From Bacteroidota bacterium (GTDB lineage Bacteria; Bacteroidota; Bacteroidia; Cytophagales; Spirosomataceae), in contig JAIUOF010000009.1 in assembly GCA_020161355.1 (NCBI GenBank), positions 124,001 through 188,000 of the forward strand: 64,000 nt of DNA. The letters run 5' to 3'. Positions 24,552 to 33,616 of the stretch are shown here, in pieces; position 1 is the stretch's first letter, and each line of letters begins with the position of its first letter. Both the position numbers and the translations under genes were made by a program. The notes under the pieces were generated by a model. That model had not been told where the DNA came from. It saw nothing but the letters and a program-made list of their open reading frames with translations, and made no database searches.

Positions 24552-26078
24552 ATGAAAAACTTCATAGTCATAATTATCCTTTTCCTTTTAACCACTTCTG
24601 TTTGGGGGCAAAATGTAACCATATTACCAGGTGGTATTACACCAGCCCAATCAGCAGCCATTGAAAAACTTAATTATGAACAGATAATTGCCAAAACGGA
24701 TATGCAAAAAGGTGATACCGTATTTGATGCAACCTTTAATTGTGTAAGAATTTATAATGGGCATAGTTGGTTAACCACCCTTACTGCCAATGCAAAAGGG
24801 GCAGTATCTCCCAAAGTATTTGCTTCTCCAAACGCCGAAATTTGGGATATAACTCATGATACTCAAAATAACATTTATGTGGTAGGCTATTTTGTTGACT
24901 CTATGGTGGTAAGCCCGACACTAACGCTACATGGAAGTACAAGTTTTCAGAATATGTTTATTATAAAATATGCACCTAATGGAAGTGTAATTAACACAAA
25001 ACAAGTAGTTAATGTAATTCCTTACTCGATTAAAATCGATGATTCTGGAAATATATGGGTAGCGGGTGTTTATAGCGGAACTGCCGACTTTGGAGGAGGA
25101 AACCTTTTTACTTCTCAACTCAACGGCCAAGACCTTTTTATTTGTAAATATGATAGTGCTTTTCAATTAATTTGGGCAAAATCGGAAGGTGGCATCGGAA
25201 TAGACTTCCCAACCAAAATCGAAACAGATGCAAGTGGAAATGGCTATTTAACAGGGTATTTCACTGAAACAATTGGCTTTAATAACGGAGCATTAACATA
25301 TACAAGCAATGGGTTTTCCGATGCTTTCCTTGTAAAATATAACTCATCAGGAGTGGCTCAATGGTTGGCAGGATTTGGAGGAACAGGCGATGATTTTTCC
25401 AATTACTTATTGATTGATAATGATGATATTTATTTAACAGGCGGGTTTGAAAGTACTGTGACATTGGGTAGTCAAACCCTTACATCTACCGGAACTTCTT
25501 CAGCTTTTGTCATAAGGTACAGTACAACAGGAGTCTTTGAGCAAAGCAATGTGGTTGGAGGCAATGGGTATGCAGCAGGTTATGGTATTTACACCCTTTC
25601 CAGCGGTAGTTTTGTGTTATTGGGTTCTTTTGATATCGACCTAAATGGAGCTTCCCTACCCAGTAGAGGTAAAGACGATATTTTTGTAGCCTTTATTGAT
25701 AGCTACGGAGGTTCTTCTTTAAATATTAATGGAATAAGTACTTATGGATCAATTGATAAAAATGTTTCGGATGGTATTGTAGATGTAGAAAAAGGGGCTG
25801 ATGGCAATATTTATATCTCGGGCACAACAGGGGGGGTATTGTGTCTTGATGGCATATCCACAAAAGTAAATAATGGTACATTTATATGGAAAATAAATGC
25901 CAATGGCGAGAACGATCTCCAATCTTTTCGGTCGGATACCCAACTGAGCATCCCCTTTCTAACAGCCGATGCGTTAGGAAATATCTATGTATCAGGATTT
26001 AACAATTTACCAACAACCATCGGGAGTACTTTCTTAAATACTCGTGGATGCACACTTACAAGAGTACGAATGGACTAA
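24552..26078 (+). CDS. Secreted SBBP-like beta-propeller protein, paralogue 3 of 3
   Basis: 508 residues with a signal peptide (MKNFIVIIILFLLTTSVWGQ). The N-terminal module is recognisable but more diverged (NVTILPGGITPAQSAAIEKLN, AKTDMQKGDTVFDATFNCVRIYNG). Blades include IYVVGYFVDSMVV, GYLTGYFTETIGF and DAFLVKYNSSG. A late segment (YGSIDKNVSDGIVDVEKGADGNIYISGTTGGVLCLDG) aligns with the equivalent region of the other two. It ends in TRVRMD, 1 bp from the stop codon of the convergent histidine kinase. It is the last gene of the cluster, and no terminator is seen between the two stops. Confidence 0.75.
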   Translation: MKNFIVIIILFLLTTSVWGQNVTILPGGITPAQSAAIEKLNYEQIIAKTDMQKGDTVFDATFNCVRIYNGHSWLTTLTANAKGAVSPKVFASPNAEIWDITHDTQNNIYVVGYFVDSMVVSPTLTLHGSTSFQNMFIIKYAPNGSVINTKQVVNVIPYSIKIDDSGNIWVAGVYSGTADFGGGNLFTSQLNGQDLFICKYDSAFQLIWAKSEGGIGIDFPTKIETDASGNGYLTGYFTETIGFNNGALTYTSNGFSDAFLVKYNSSGVAQWLAGFGGTGDDFSNYLLIDNDDIYLTGGFESTVTLGSQTLTSTGTSSAFVIRYSTTGVFEQSNVVGGNGYAAGYGIYTLSSGSFVLLGSFDIDLNGASLPSRGKDDIFVAFIDSYGGSSLNINGISTYGSIDKNVSDGIVDVEKGADGNIYISGTTGGVLCLDGISTKVNNGTFIWKINANGENDLQSFRSDTQLSIPFLTADALGNIYVSGFNNLPTTIGSTFLNTRGCTLTRVRMD

Positions 26079-26079
26079 T

Positions 26080-27918
26080 TTATTTCTTCAAAATCACCGT
26101 AAATTCAGAGCCTTTACCCAACTCGCTTTGGCAAGTAATTGTACCGCCAAGTTCATCCAGAAGCCGCTTTACAATATGCAGCCCAAGACCTGTCGAAGAT
26201 TCATTTTCGGTGGGTTTTGAGCTGGTTTGGCCATATTTTGAGAAAAGATTTCTCTGGTCTTCTTGGGTCATACCTACCCCGAAATCCTTAATTTTTACTT
26301 TTATTTCATCTATACCTGATTCCAGATTAATCAATACTTTTCCATCCCGATGCGAATATTTCAATGCATTTGAAATCAAATTCTCCAGTATTCGGGTCAA
26401 ATATTGTTTGTCTGCCAGATAATCAACAGTATCTTTTTCTGAATTAAATTCTAACTGTATGCCTTTTCCATTGGCGGCCGGGCCAAAATCCGTTATTATT
26501 TCTTTGATGGTGGAGACCAGATTAACTTTTTCAAGATTTAGACTTCTGCCCTGGGTTTCATCTTTCTCTATATTCAAGATTTGCTGCACCATTTTTTGCC
26601 CATATTCTGCCATTTTTTGGATATTGCTAACGGCTTCTTTGGCTTCTGAATCCAACTTTTCATTTTTACCTAATATATTGCTCCAGAGATTTATCCCTGA
26701 AAAAGGACTTCCCAAATCATGCGAAACAATGCTGATCAGGTTATTTTTCTCCTTATTAAGTTCAGCTAATTTTTTATTTTGAGACTGAATAAAATCGTTC
26801 TTTTCGGTCAGAATTTTATTCTTTTTACGATTTTGCCACAATGCCCAGCTGATAGCAGCTGCTGCTAATGCCACCGCAATACTCAAAGCCGCCCACAGAA
26901 GATTTCTTTGTTTTTGAGTTTCTAACTCTTGTGTGAGTAATTTATTTTCAGCGGTTTTCTTTTCGGTTTCGTATTTGGTTTCGAGTTCTTCTATGGCACT
27001 ATTTGTTTCGGTATTGATGAGTTCTTTTTCTAATTCATGATATTTTGAATAATTATTATATGCAGCCTCAAAATCACCAATCTGTTCATAAAATCGTGAG
27101 TAATCCAGATAAGTTTCCGCGATTTTAGAATGAGAATTTAACTTTTTAGCCAACTCCATTCCTTTGTCCAAATGCTCTTTCGATTTTTTGATATCGTTGG
27201 TGAGTCTGTAAACAATTGATATATTCAGATTGTCGTGCCACAAATCGTCCAATTCTTGTTTTCTGGTATGATAATCCAAATTATAGTCTAATAACTCTTT
27301 CGCTTCAGAATATTTTTTTTGTTGAACCAAAAGTGAGCTCATATTAATGCCCAAAGTAGCAATACCTGCAGAATCTCCGATTTGTCGTTTAATTTTCAAA
27401 GATTCAGAGTAATAAAACAAGGCAGAATCGATCTGATTTAGGTTTTTGTAGCAAATGCCTAAATTGGAATAAATGGAAGAAAACCTTTTGGGTTTAGGTG
27501 CAGGTACCTGACTTTTAGTTATTTCTAAAGATTTCAAAAAATATTCTTTCGCCTTTTTATATTGTTTCATTGAGATACTGAGTGCCCCCAGATCACTAAT
27601 CATCATAAGTTTTGCAGCTTTATCCTTCTTTAATTCACTTATTTTTAAGCCAGAATGGTACTCTTTTGATGCCTCCTGATACTTTCCCTCCAATTCAAAA
27701 GCAATCCCCCGGAGTCTGTACCCATAACATTCGCCTTCGGTATAATTGATTGACTTTGAGTCTTTTTCGATCTGATTTGCATATATTCTTAAAGAATCTA
27801 TTTTGGATTCATCAAACTCTATTACCCTCAAATACAAATCTTTAATTGCCTCCTGAGTTTTTTGAGCAAAAGAAATATTTGAAAGGATAATAAACAGGAA
27901 AACAATTCTTTGTTTCAT
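26080..27918 (-). CDS. Sensor histidine kinase with periplasmic TPR domain
   Basis: 612 residues. A signal peptide (MKQRIVFLFIILSNISFAQ) precedes about 280 residues of TPR repeats (YGYRLRGIAFELEGKYQEASKEYHSGL, SNLGICYKNLNQIDSALFYYSESL), then a coiled coil. A single membrane span covers about 340-361 (LLWAALSIAVALAAAAISWALW). The cytoplasmic kinase has H-box SIVSHDLGSPF (phospho-acceptor H400), N-box LENLISNALKYSH, and G boxes KDFGVGMTQ and STGLGLHIVKRLL. The TPR input suggests sensing of a peptide or protein in the periplasm. The stop overlaps nothing on this strand, while the start is 4 bp inside the regulator gene. Confidence 0.9.
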   Translation of the reverse strand: MKQRIVFLFIILSNISFAQKTQEAIKDLYLRVIEFDESKIDSLRIYANQIEKDSKSINYTEGECYGYRLRGIAFELEGKYQEASKEYHSGLKISELKKDKAAKLMMISDLGALSISMKQYKKAKEYFLKSLEITKSQVPAPKPKRFSSIYSNLGICYKNLNQIDSALFYYSESLKIKRQIGDSAGIATLGINMSSLLVQQKKYSEAKELLDYNLDYHTRKQELDDLWHDNLNISIVYRLTNDIKKSKEHLDKGMELAKKLNSHSKIAETYLDYSRFYEQIGDFEAAYNNYSKYHELEKELINTETNSAIEELETKYETEKKTAENKLLTQELETQKQRNLLWAALSIAVALAAAAISWALWQNRKKNKILTEKNDFIQSQNKKLAELNKEKNNLISIVSHDLGSPFSGINLWSNILGKNEKLDSEAKEAVSNIQKMAEYGQKMVQQILNIEKDETQGRSLNLEKVNLVSTIKEIITDFGPAANGKGIQLEFNSEKDTVDYLADKQYLTRILENLISNALKYSHRDGKVLINLESGIDEIKVKIKDFGVGMTQEDQRNLFSKYGQTSSKPTENESSTGLGLHIVKRLLDELGGTITCQSELGKGSEFTVILKK

Positions 27919-28556
27919 TTTAACAATTGATGTTTTAAGGCATATTTAACCAAACCGACCGTGTTACTCACTCCTAATTTTATCAAAATATTCTTTCGGT
28001 GCGTATCAACAGTACTCACACTGAGGAACAGTTTTGCAGCTATTTCGTTACTACTCATCTCTTCACAAACCAATTTTAAAATTTCGACTTCTCTGGGCGA
28101 GAGAATATCTTCCACTTTATTGTCAGGAAAAGTGAGCGTGTTCTTCAAGTCATCATCATTGTTGATGGAGTCGATTTCCTTAGAGAAATAGGTTTGACCA
28201 TCCGCAACTAATTTTATTCCTTTCAAAAGCTCTTCCGTGGGTGCATTTTTTAGTACATAGCCCTGAATTCCAAACTTTTGAAGTTTCTGAATCATCCGGG
28301 TTCCTCTCAGAAGAGTAAGGTATATTATTTTTTGACTGGGAAAATCAGTCCTGATTTTTTGTAGGAGTTCTTCTGCGGAAATTTCAGGCAATTGGACATC
28401 TAGTACCAAAACTTCTACCGTTTCGGTGCTTAAGGCTCTCAATAAATCTTCTGAGCAGGTAAAACTACCCCTGACATCAAAAGTGTCCTCCAGCAGTTTT
28501 ACCAGACCATTCAAAAAAATCTCATGATCGTCGAGTACAAAAATCTTAGTTTTCAA
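27915..28556 (-). CDS. NarL/FixJ-family response regulator
   Basis: 213 residues. The N-terminal receiver has the acidic pocket near residues 9-10 (VLDDHEIFL), phospho-acceptor D53 (VLVLDVQLPE) and the conserved lysine segment GIQGYVLKNA. The C-terminal LuxR-type HTH (LSPREVEILKLVCEEMSSNEIAAKLFLSVSTVDTHRKNILIKLG) binds DNA. The gene is upstream of, and overlaps by 4 bp, the TPR kinase, so they form a two-component pair. The regulated promoters are not known. The convergent secreted-protein cluster is a candidate by position only. Confidence 0.92.
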   Translation of the reverse strand: MKTKIFVLDDHEIFLNGLVKLLEDTFDVRGSFTCSEDLLRALSTETVEVLVLDVQLPEISAEELLQKIRTDFPSQKIIYLTLLRGTRMIQKLQKFGIQGYVLKNAPTEELLKGIKLVADGQTYFSKEIDSINNDDDLKNTLTFPDNKVEDILSPREVEILKLVCEEMSSNEIAAKLFLSVSTVDTHRKNILIKLGVSNTVGLVKYALKHQLLK

Positions 28557-28708
28557 AAAGGTTTCGGGGTTTCAATCACAATTTATTAAGATTTTGACAA
28601 AATTCAGAAAATGAGTAAAATATTTTCACAAACTAAAAATTAGAAAGTTTCAAAAAATCCCTTAATTGCAATGTTTTTATCAACAAACAAAACCCTAAGC
28701 CAAAATAT

Positions 28709-30157
28709 ATGTCTGGATTTAAAAGAGAAATCAAACTTTATGATGCAGTAATGCTGGTGTCCGGATCCATGATTGGCTCCGGTATTTTTGTAGTTAGTGC
28801 CGATGTGGCCCGGCAAACCGGTGCTTCCGGCTGGTTACTCGCCTCATGGCTTTTGGCTGGAATCCTTACACTCATAGGTGCATTATCGTACGGAGAACTC
28901 ACCTCCATGTATCCGCATGCGGGTGGTCAATATGTATTTTTGCAAAAGGCCTATGGAAAACTCCTGGCTTTTCTTTATGGATGGTCATTTTTTGCCGTAA
29001 TACAAACCGGCACTATCGCAGCGGTAGCGGTAGCTTTTTCAAAATACACCGGGGTGCTTTTTCCGGGATTGATTAATGATACCACGGAATGGTTTGTGTT
29101 GGGCGAAACGTCATTTAAGTTAACCTCCCAGCGTTTTCTTGCAATTTTGAGTATTTTATTATTGACATGGGTCAACACTAAAGGGGTAAAAGAGGGCAAA
29201 CTGATCCAAAATGTGTTTTCTACCACCAAAATCGGGGCAATATTATTATTGATAGTATTGGGATTTGCTCTTGGTAGTAACGCCGAAGTAATCAAAGCCA
29301 ATTTTACCGATATGTTTACGGCATCCAAAAGCACGGTTGATAACGGAATTTTAAACACTACGTCACTCACATTTTTTGGAATCATTCTGGCTTTAGGAGT
29401 GACTCAGGTAGGTACTTTGTTTTCGTCAGATGCCTGGAACGGCCTCACATTTGCCGGTGACGAGGTGGTAAATCCTACCAAAACAATCCCCAGAGGTATG
29501 GCAATCGGTACTTTACTCGTGGTTGGATTATATTTTATCATGAACCTCTCTTACCTTTTTATTTTACCCTTAAAAGGAGACCCCAATGGCGTGGACGTAA
29601 TGTCGCGGGGAATACAGTTTGCCTCCGAAGACAGAGTCGCTGCCGCCACTGCCATCGTGATAGGAGGAGCCAAATTTGCGATAATCACTGCTTTGTTGAT
29701 TATGATCTCCACATTTGGATGCAATAATGGTCTCATTCTTTCCGGAGCAAGGGTATATTATACCATGGCAAAAGATGGCTTGTTTTTTAAGAATTTTGGA
29801 AAACTCAATAAAAACGGGGTACCCCAAAATGCCCTTTGGTGGCAAGGAATTTGGGCCAGTGTGCTCTGTCTGACAGGAAAATACGGTGATTTGCTTGATT
29901 ATTTTATGGGTGTTGTAATCTTATTTTATGCATTTACCATACTCGGAATATTTATTTTAAGAAAAAAAGAACCTTCGCTGGAAAGACCAGTAAAAGCTCC
30001 TCTATTTCCCGTTTTACCAGCACTTTATATTTTTCTAGCTTTTAGCCTCGTAATCATACTTTTCAAAGAAAAACCGCAGTTTACAATTCCGGGCTTGGTT
30101 ATTGTGGCTTTGGGGATTCCGGTTTTTTATTGGTTTAAAAAGAAGTCGGCAGAGTAA
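28709..30157 (+). CDS. APC-superfamily amino acid permease
   Basis: 482 residues with about 12 hydrophobic segments. The first helix carries the APC signature SGSMIGSGIFVVSADVARQTG, where the unwound GSGIF motif binds the substrate backbone. Further conserved parts are LTLIGALSYGELTSMYPHAGGQYVFL and FAGDEVVNPTKTIPRGMAIG. The protein is an inner-membrane secondary transporter or exchanger of amino acids, and specificity cannot be assigned. The soluble C-terminus ends in FKKKSAE. It is convergent with the PAP2 gene, 3 bp between stops, and divergent from the two-component pair. Confidence 0.9.
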   Translation: MSGFKREIKLYDAVMLVSGSMIGSGIFVVSADVARQTGASGWLLASWLLAGILTLIGALSYGELTSMYPHAGGQYVFLQKAYGKLLAFLYGWSFFAVIQTGTIAAVAVAFSKYTGVLFPGLINDTTEWFVLGETSFKLTSQRFLAILSILLLTWVNTKGVKEGKLIQNVFSTTKIGAILLLIVLGFALGSNAEVIKANFTDMFTASKSTVDNGILNTTSLTFFGIILALGVTQVGTLFSSDAWNGLTFAGDEVVNPTKTIPRGMAIGTLLVVGLYFIMNLSYLFILPLKGDPNGVDVMSRGIQFASEDRVAAATAIVIGGAKFAIITALLIMISTFGCNNGLILSGARVYYTMAKDGLFFKNFGKLNKNGVPQNALWWQGIWASVLCLTGKYGDLLDYFMGVVILFYAFTILGIFILRKKEPSLERPVKAPLFPVLPALYIFLAFSLVIILFKEKPQFTIPGLVIVALGIPVFYWFKKKSAE

Positions 30158-30160
30158 GTT

Positions 30161-30811
30161 TTATTTTTTGGCCAGCCAATAATTGATTTTATGGGTCAAA
30201 AAAGCTGTTCCTGAGCCTATTAATGCACCCACCAGCACATCGCCAGGATAATGCACACCCAGATGCATACGGGAATAGCCGATTGCAGAGGCATAAGTGT
30301 ATGCAGGAACTGCCACATACCACTTTGGATAGGCTAATGTCAGAGAAGTAGCCAGCGAAAATGCGTCAGTGGTATGACCCGAAGGGAAAGAATCACTTCC
30401 GGCTTTAGTGAGTTTCTGTATTTCAGGGTAAGTCACAAAGGGCCGGGGCTCTTTCACTGCTTTTTTGATTATTCCGGAAATTGCCGCTGACAATAGCAAT
30501 GATGACCCTATATAAACTGCTTTCCTTTTCGCCACAGAATCATGTTTTATAGCAGCTACCGTAAACAAAATTACCGGAGTTCCTATGTCGGTGTAGGTGA
30601 TAGAATTGGTAAGTTTTCTGAATCCCGCATCTAGTGAAGGGTTTCTTTCCAGATTAATTTTTCTTAATATCTCGATATTGATATTTTGGGAAAAAGTATT
30701 TTGGAATATTAATGAAATGAAAAAAAATAAGAATATCCCTGATTTCAAATTTTCAGCTGAGATTATGACCTTTTGAAGGTTATTCGTTTTAAAAGAAAAT
30801 ATATTTAGCAA
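30161..30811 (-). CDS. PAP2-family membrane-associated phosphatase
   Basis: 216 residues with all three PAP2 motifs: KKAVKEPRP (K-x6-RP), FPSGHTTDAFS (PSGH), and SRMHLGVHYPGDVLVG (SRxxxxxHxxxD). A hydrophobic N-terminal segment (SGIFLFFFISLIFQNTFSQ) is a signal peptide or anchor. It is preceded by about 20 polar residues, so the true start may be further in, but no better ATG is present. Members dephosphorylate lipid phosphates such as undecaprenyl diphosphate or phosphatidic acid at the membrane. It is divergent from the Ig-like lipoprotein gene with very little space. Confidence 0.85.
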   Translation of the reverse strand: MLNIFSFKTNNLQKVIISAENLKSGIFLFFFISLIFQNTFSQNINIEILRKINLERNPSLDAGFRKLTNSITYTDIGTPVILFTVAAIKHDSVAKRKAVYIGSSLLLSAAISGIIKKAVKEPRPFVTYPEIQKLTKAGSDSFPSGHTTDAFSLATSLTLAYPKWYVAVPAYTYASAIGYSRMHLGVHYPGDVLVGALIGSGTAFLTHKINYWLAKK

Positions 30812-30819
30812 ATATCGAC

Positions 30820-30827
30820 TATTTTTG
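30820..30827 (+). promoter_or_regulatory. Putative -7 element of the Ig-like/beta-helix lipoprotein gene
   Basis: TATTTTTG matches TAnnTTTG. Transcription would begin around 30833, which excludes the longer reading frame start at 30825 and leaves TTG 30849 as the first plausible start. No good -33 TTTG was found at standard spacing. Confidence 0.4.
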
Positions 30828-30848
30828 TGTTTCTATAACCCGAATAAT

Positions 30849-32384
30849 TTGAAAATTACACATAAAACACTGCCATTACTTGTTTTCTTCATTGCATTAA
30901 TTTCATGCGAAGAAGAAGTAAAAATTAACAAAGGTACCCTTAGCAAATTTCCCGAAATTGCAATTTCTCAAAACGCAATAAATCTGGGAGATATCAAATC
31001 AAATACTGCAGGATTTTTTACTTTAAAAAAATTGGGATATGGTAAAGTAAAATATACTATAAGCAGTGACAAATCATGGTTGGCAATCAATAAAGGAGAT
31101 GGAAAATTAGGTTTTTTTGCCTCAGATACAATCAAATATTCCATAAAATTACCATTCACAGGTCTGGTTGAAGGCGAAAATACGGCAACTTTGACTTTTG
31201 CTCCTACAGTGGATTTTGCCAAGGAAGAACCTGTTAAGATTCAGGTAAAAGGAAATTTTATTGTACCAAGACTGGAAATTGATAAAACCGAGATTGATTT
31301 GGGAACAATCAGATCAGCCGTTAAAACCAAAGTTGTAATTACGAAAAAAGGCTATGAATTGACACGGTACGACGCAGAAACCGACAAGCCTTGGATTAAG
31401 TTAGATCACAATTCGAAAACTGTAGAAACTACCGATACGCTTACACTTTCAATAGACCCTACAAACCTGCCCGGTGGAGCTTTTTCGGGAAAAGCAAGAA
31501 TTTTCCCCACTGCCATGGGCATAAAAGGAAGTCTCCTGGAAGTAAATGTGAAAGGAAACTATGATGACAGTATCTTTGGTGATGTTTCTGGCCATACCCT
31601 TACAAAAAACGAAGTGTGGAGAGATCAGATCAACCTAAAAGGCTCCGTAACTGTTCCAAAAGGTTTAACACTGACCATCAAACCCGGGACAAAAATTGTG
31701 GTGGAGAAACAATCAAGCCCTATTAGTCTCAATATTAACGGTAATTTGATAATGAATGGTGATCAGGAAAACATCATTGAAATGAAATCGGCGACTAACA
31801 CTTCAAATCTCGACTGGACAGGGATAATTGTAACCGGTGACCTGGAGCTTTCTTATGCAATGATAAAAAATGCAGGGAATGCCCTCAGTTTTGAATATTT
31901 GACTGCCAATCTGAATACCGTAGCACCAAAAATTCATCATGTGCTGTTTGATTTTAACCGAATCGCCATTTTTGGGTTTAAATCAAATTCTACCCTTTCG
32001 TTGAATAATCTAACTTTCCGAAAAGGTGACCTGTTCAGTATTCATTTCAACGAAACGAGTAATACTACACTGGAGTCTTGTGAGTTTTTGACCGAAAACT
32101 GCTATATCGACATAAATATTTCAGCAAATAATGGGAAACTCAACCTTTCTAACTGCAATTTCATAAAGAAAAACTTTGATTTTCAGAGTCAACTGGAAGT
32201 AATTGATGGGTTTAAGTCTAATAGTGTTAGTGTAAACAATACCTATGCACTTTTTACCAAAAATGGTTTTGGGAAAAATGGAAATTCGATTTCGATTACA
32301 AACGAGAGATCAGCGGCATTACAAGGAATTGGCTGTGGTTTTGTAAATAAATACTCTTCTGCCAGAAAAAAAGCCGGAAATTAA
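30849..32384 (+). CDS. Lipoprotein with two Ig-like (BACON-type) domains and a beta-helix-like region
   Basis: 511 residues if started at TTG 30849, which gives a lipoprotein signal (KITHKTLPLLVFFIALISC, lipobox cysteine about 20). Two related beta-sandwich units of about 105 residues follow. Each begins FPEIAISQNAINLGDI or RLEIDKTEIDLGTI and has a tryptophan near SDKSWLAI/TDKPWIKL and a closing G...VKGNF/Y, resembling BACON domains that bind surface glycans or mucins. Residues about 245-500 have the parallel beta-helix pattern (LTIKPGTKIVVEKQSS, then short L-x-x-C repeats). It is likely surface-exposed. The 3' end carries a hairpin shared with the convergent argD terminator. Confidence 0.65.
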   Translation: MKITHKTLPLLVFFIALISCEEEVKINKGTLSKFPEIAISQNAINLGDIKSNTAGFFTLKKLGYGKVKYTISSDKSWLAINKGDGKLGFFASDTIKYSIKLPFTGLVEGENTATLTFAPTVDFAKEEPVKIQVKGNFIVPRLEIDKTEIDLGTIRSAVKTKVVITKKGYELTRYDAETDKPWIKLDHNSKTVETTDTLTLSIDPTNLPGGAFSGKARIFPTAMGIKGSLLEVNVKGNYDDSIFGDVSGHTLTKNEVWRDQINLKGSVTVPKGLTLTIKPGTKIVVEKQSSPISLNINGNLIMNGDQENIIEMKSATNTSNLDWTGIIVTGDLELSYAMIKNAGNALSFEYLTANLNTVAPKIHHVLFDFNRIAIFGFKSNSTLSLNNLTFRKGDLFSIHFNETSNTTLESCEFLTENCYIDINISANNGKLNLSNCNFIKKNFDFQSQLEVIDGFKSNSVSVNNTYALFTKNGFGKNGNSISITNERSAALQGIGCGFVNKYSSARKKAGN

Positions 32385-32394
32385 ATCTCCGGCT
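32366..32394 (-). terminator. argD terminator inside the 3' end of the convergent gene
   Basis: On the minus strand AGCCGGA pairs with TCCGGCT (32388-32394 with 32372-32378) over a 9-nt loop, followed by seven T. The left arm and T-run lie within the last codons of the plus-strand lipoprotein gene. On the plus strand only a weak T-run follows. Confidence 0.75.
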
Positions 32395-32399
32395 AATTT

Positions 32400-33521
32400 T
32401 TATTTTACATATTTCGAAAATGCCTCCAGAAACTTGTCTGCATCAGGTTTGGTCAAAGCCAAACTCGGTAAAAGTCTGATGGTATTGGCTCCTGCCACCC
32501 CGGTAAAGATATGGTCGTCAAACAATAACTTATTTCTGATTTCAGAAACAGACTTTTCAAGTTCAATACCAATCATTAAGCCCTTTCCTCTTAGGTCTTT
32601 CAGTTCTTTGAATGTTGACAATTGCTCTAAAAGATAAGTACCCACGTTAGCAGCATTTTCTACCAATTTTTCTTTCTTTATGATATCCAAAACAGAAATT
32701 GCCGCTACACAAGCCAAATGATTGCCACCAAAGGTAGTACCTAAGAGGCCATGTTTAGCCTGAAATTTCGGAGAAATCAGGATTCCGCCCACAGGAAAGC
32801 CATTCCCCATGCCTTTTGCGACAGACACAATATCAGGCTTAACTTTATAATATTGATAAGAGAAAAATTTACCGGACCTTCCATAACCACACTGCACCGA
32901 ATCATGAATAAACACCGCTCCGGTTTTGTCGCACGCGGTTCTGATGGTTTTCAAAAACTCCTCAGTAGCAACCTGAATGCCACCCACGCCCTGGATTCCT
33001 TCTACTATCACGGCACAGGTTTCATTGTCAATGGCTTTTTTTGTAGCCTCCACATCGTTAAACGGCACAAACTGCACATGCCCGGCAAAATTTATCGGTG
33101 CCTTGATAGAGGGGTTGTCAGTCACGGCAACCGCAGCCGAGGTACGACCATGAAAACTTTTGGTAAAAGCCACAATTTTGGTGCGACCCGTATGAAATGA
33201 TGCCAATTTCAATGCGTTTTCGTTGGCTTCAGCACCAGAGTTTGCCAGAAATACACTGTAATCTTTCAATCCGGAAATTTTACCCAATTTATCAGCCAAC
33301 TCTTCCTGAAGAGAGATTCTCACCGAATTAGAATAAAACCCAAGATTTTTAATCTGCCTGGTGAGTCTTTTTACATAATACGGATGCGAATGGCCCACCG
33401 AGATTACTGCATGTCCTCCGTAAAGATCAAGATATTCCTGACCTTTTTCATCCCAAATCTTACTTCCTAATGCCTTTACTGGCTCGATATCATTTATAGG
33501 ATATACATCAAATAGTTTCAT
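32400..33521 (-). CDS. argD: Acetylornithine-type aminotransferase (class III PLP)
   Basis: 373 residues. The class III aminotransferase landmarks are the opening DVYPINDIEPVKALGSKIWDEKGQEYLDLYGG, phosphate loop NSGAEANENALKLA (94-107), HGRTSAAVAVT, D207 that binds the pyridine nitrogen, and the PLP lysine K236 in SVAKGMGNGFPVGG. The usual DE(V/I)Q motif is DSVQ here, an uncommon change next to D207. It lies 95 bp downstream of argC on the same strand, which supports arginine biosynthesis (conversion of N-acetyl- or N-succinyl-glutamate semialdehyde to the ornithine derivative). Bacteroidota often use N-succinylated intermediates, and sequence alone does not decide. Confidence 0.88.
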   Translation of the reverse strand: MKLFDVYPINDIEPVKALGSKIWDEKGQEYLDLYGGHAVISVGHSHPYYVKRLTRQIKNLGFYSNSVRISLQEELADKLGKISGLKDYSVFLANSGAEANENALKLASFHTGRTKIVAFTKSFHGRTSAAVAVTDNPSIKAPINFAGHVQFVPFNDVEATKKAIDNETCAVIVEGIQGVGGIQVATEEFLKTIRTACDKTGAVFIHDSVQCGYGRSGKFFSYQYYKVKPDIVSVAKGMGNGFPVGGILISPKFQAKHGLLGTTFGGNHLACVAAISVLDIIKKEKLVENAANVGTYLLEQLSTFKELKDLRGKGLMIGIELEKSVSEIRNKLLFDDHIFTGVAGANTIRLLPSLALTKPDADKFLEAFSKYVK

Positions 33522-33616
33522 CTTTTTTTAGCTGCCGAAGAGCTATCTCTTACAGCATTTTTTTATTTTATTTTCAAAATTTTAATTCCTGTTACTCATG
33601 ACCTGGCCTTTAAATA

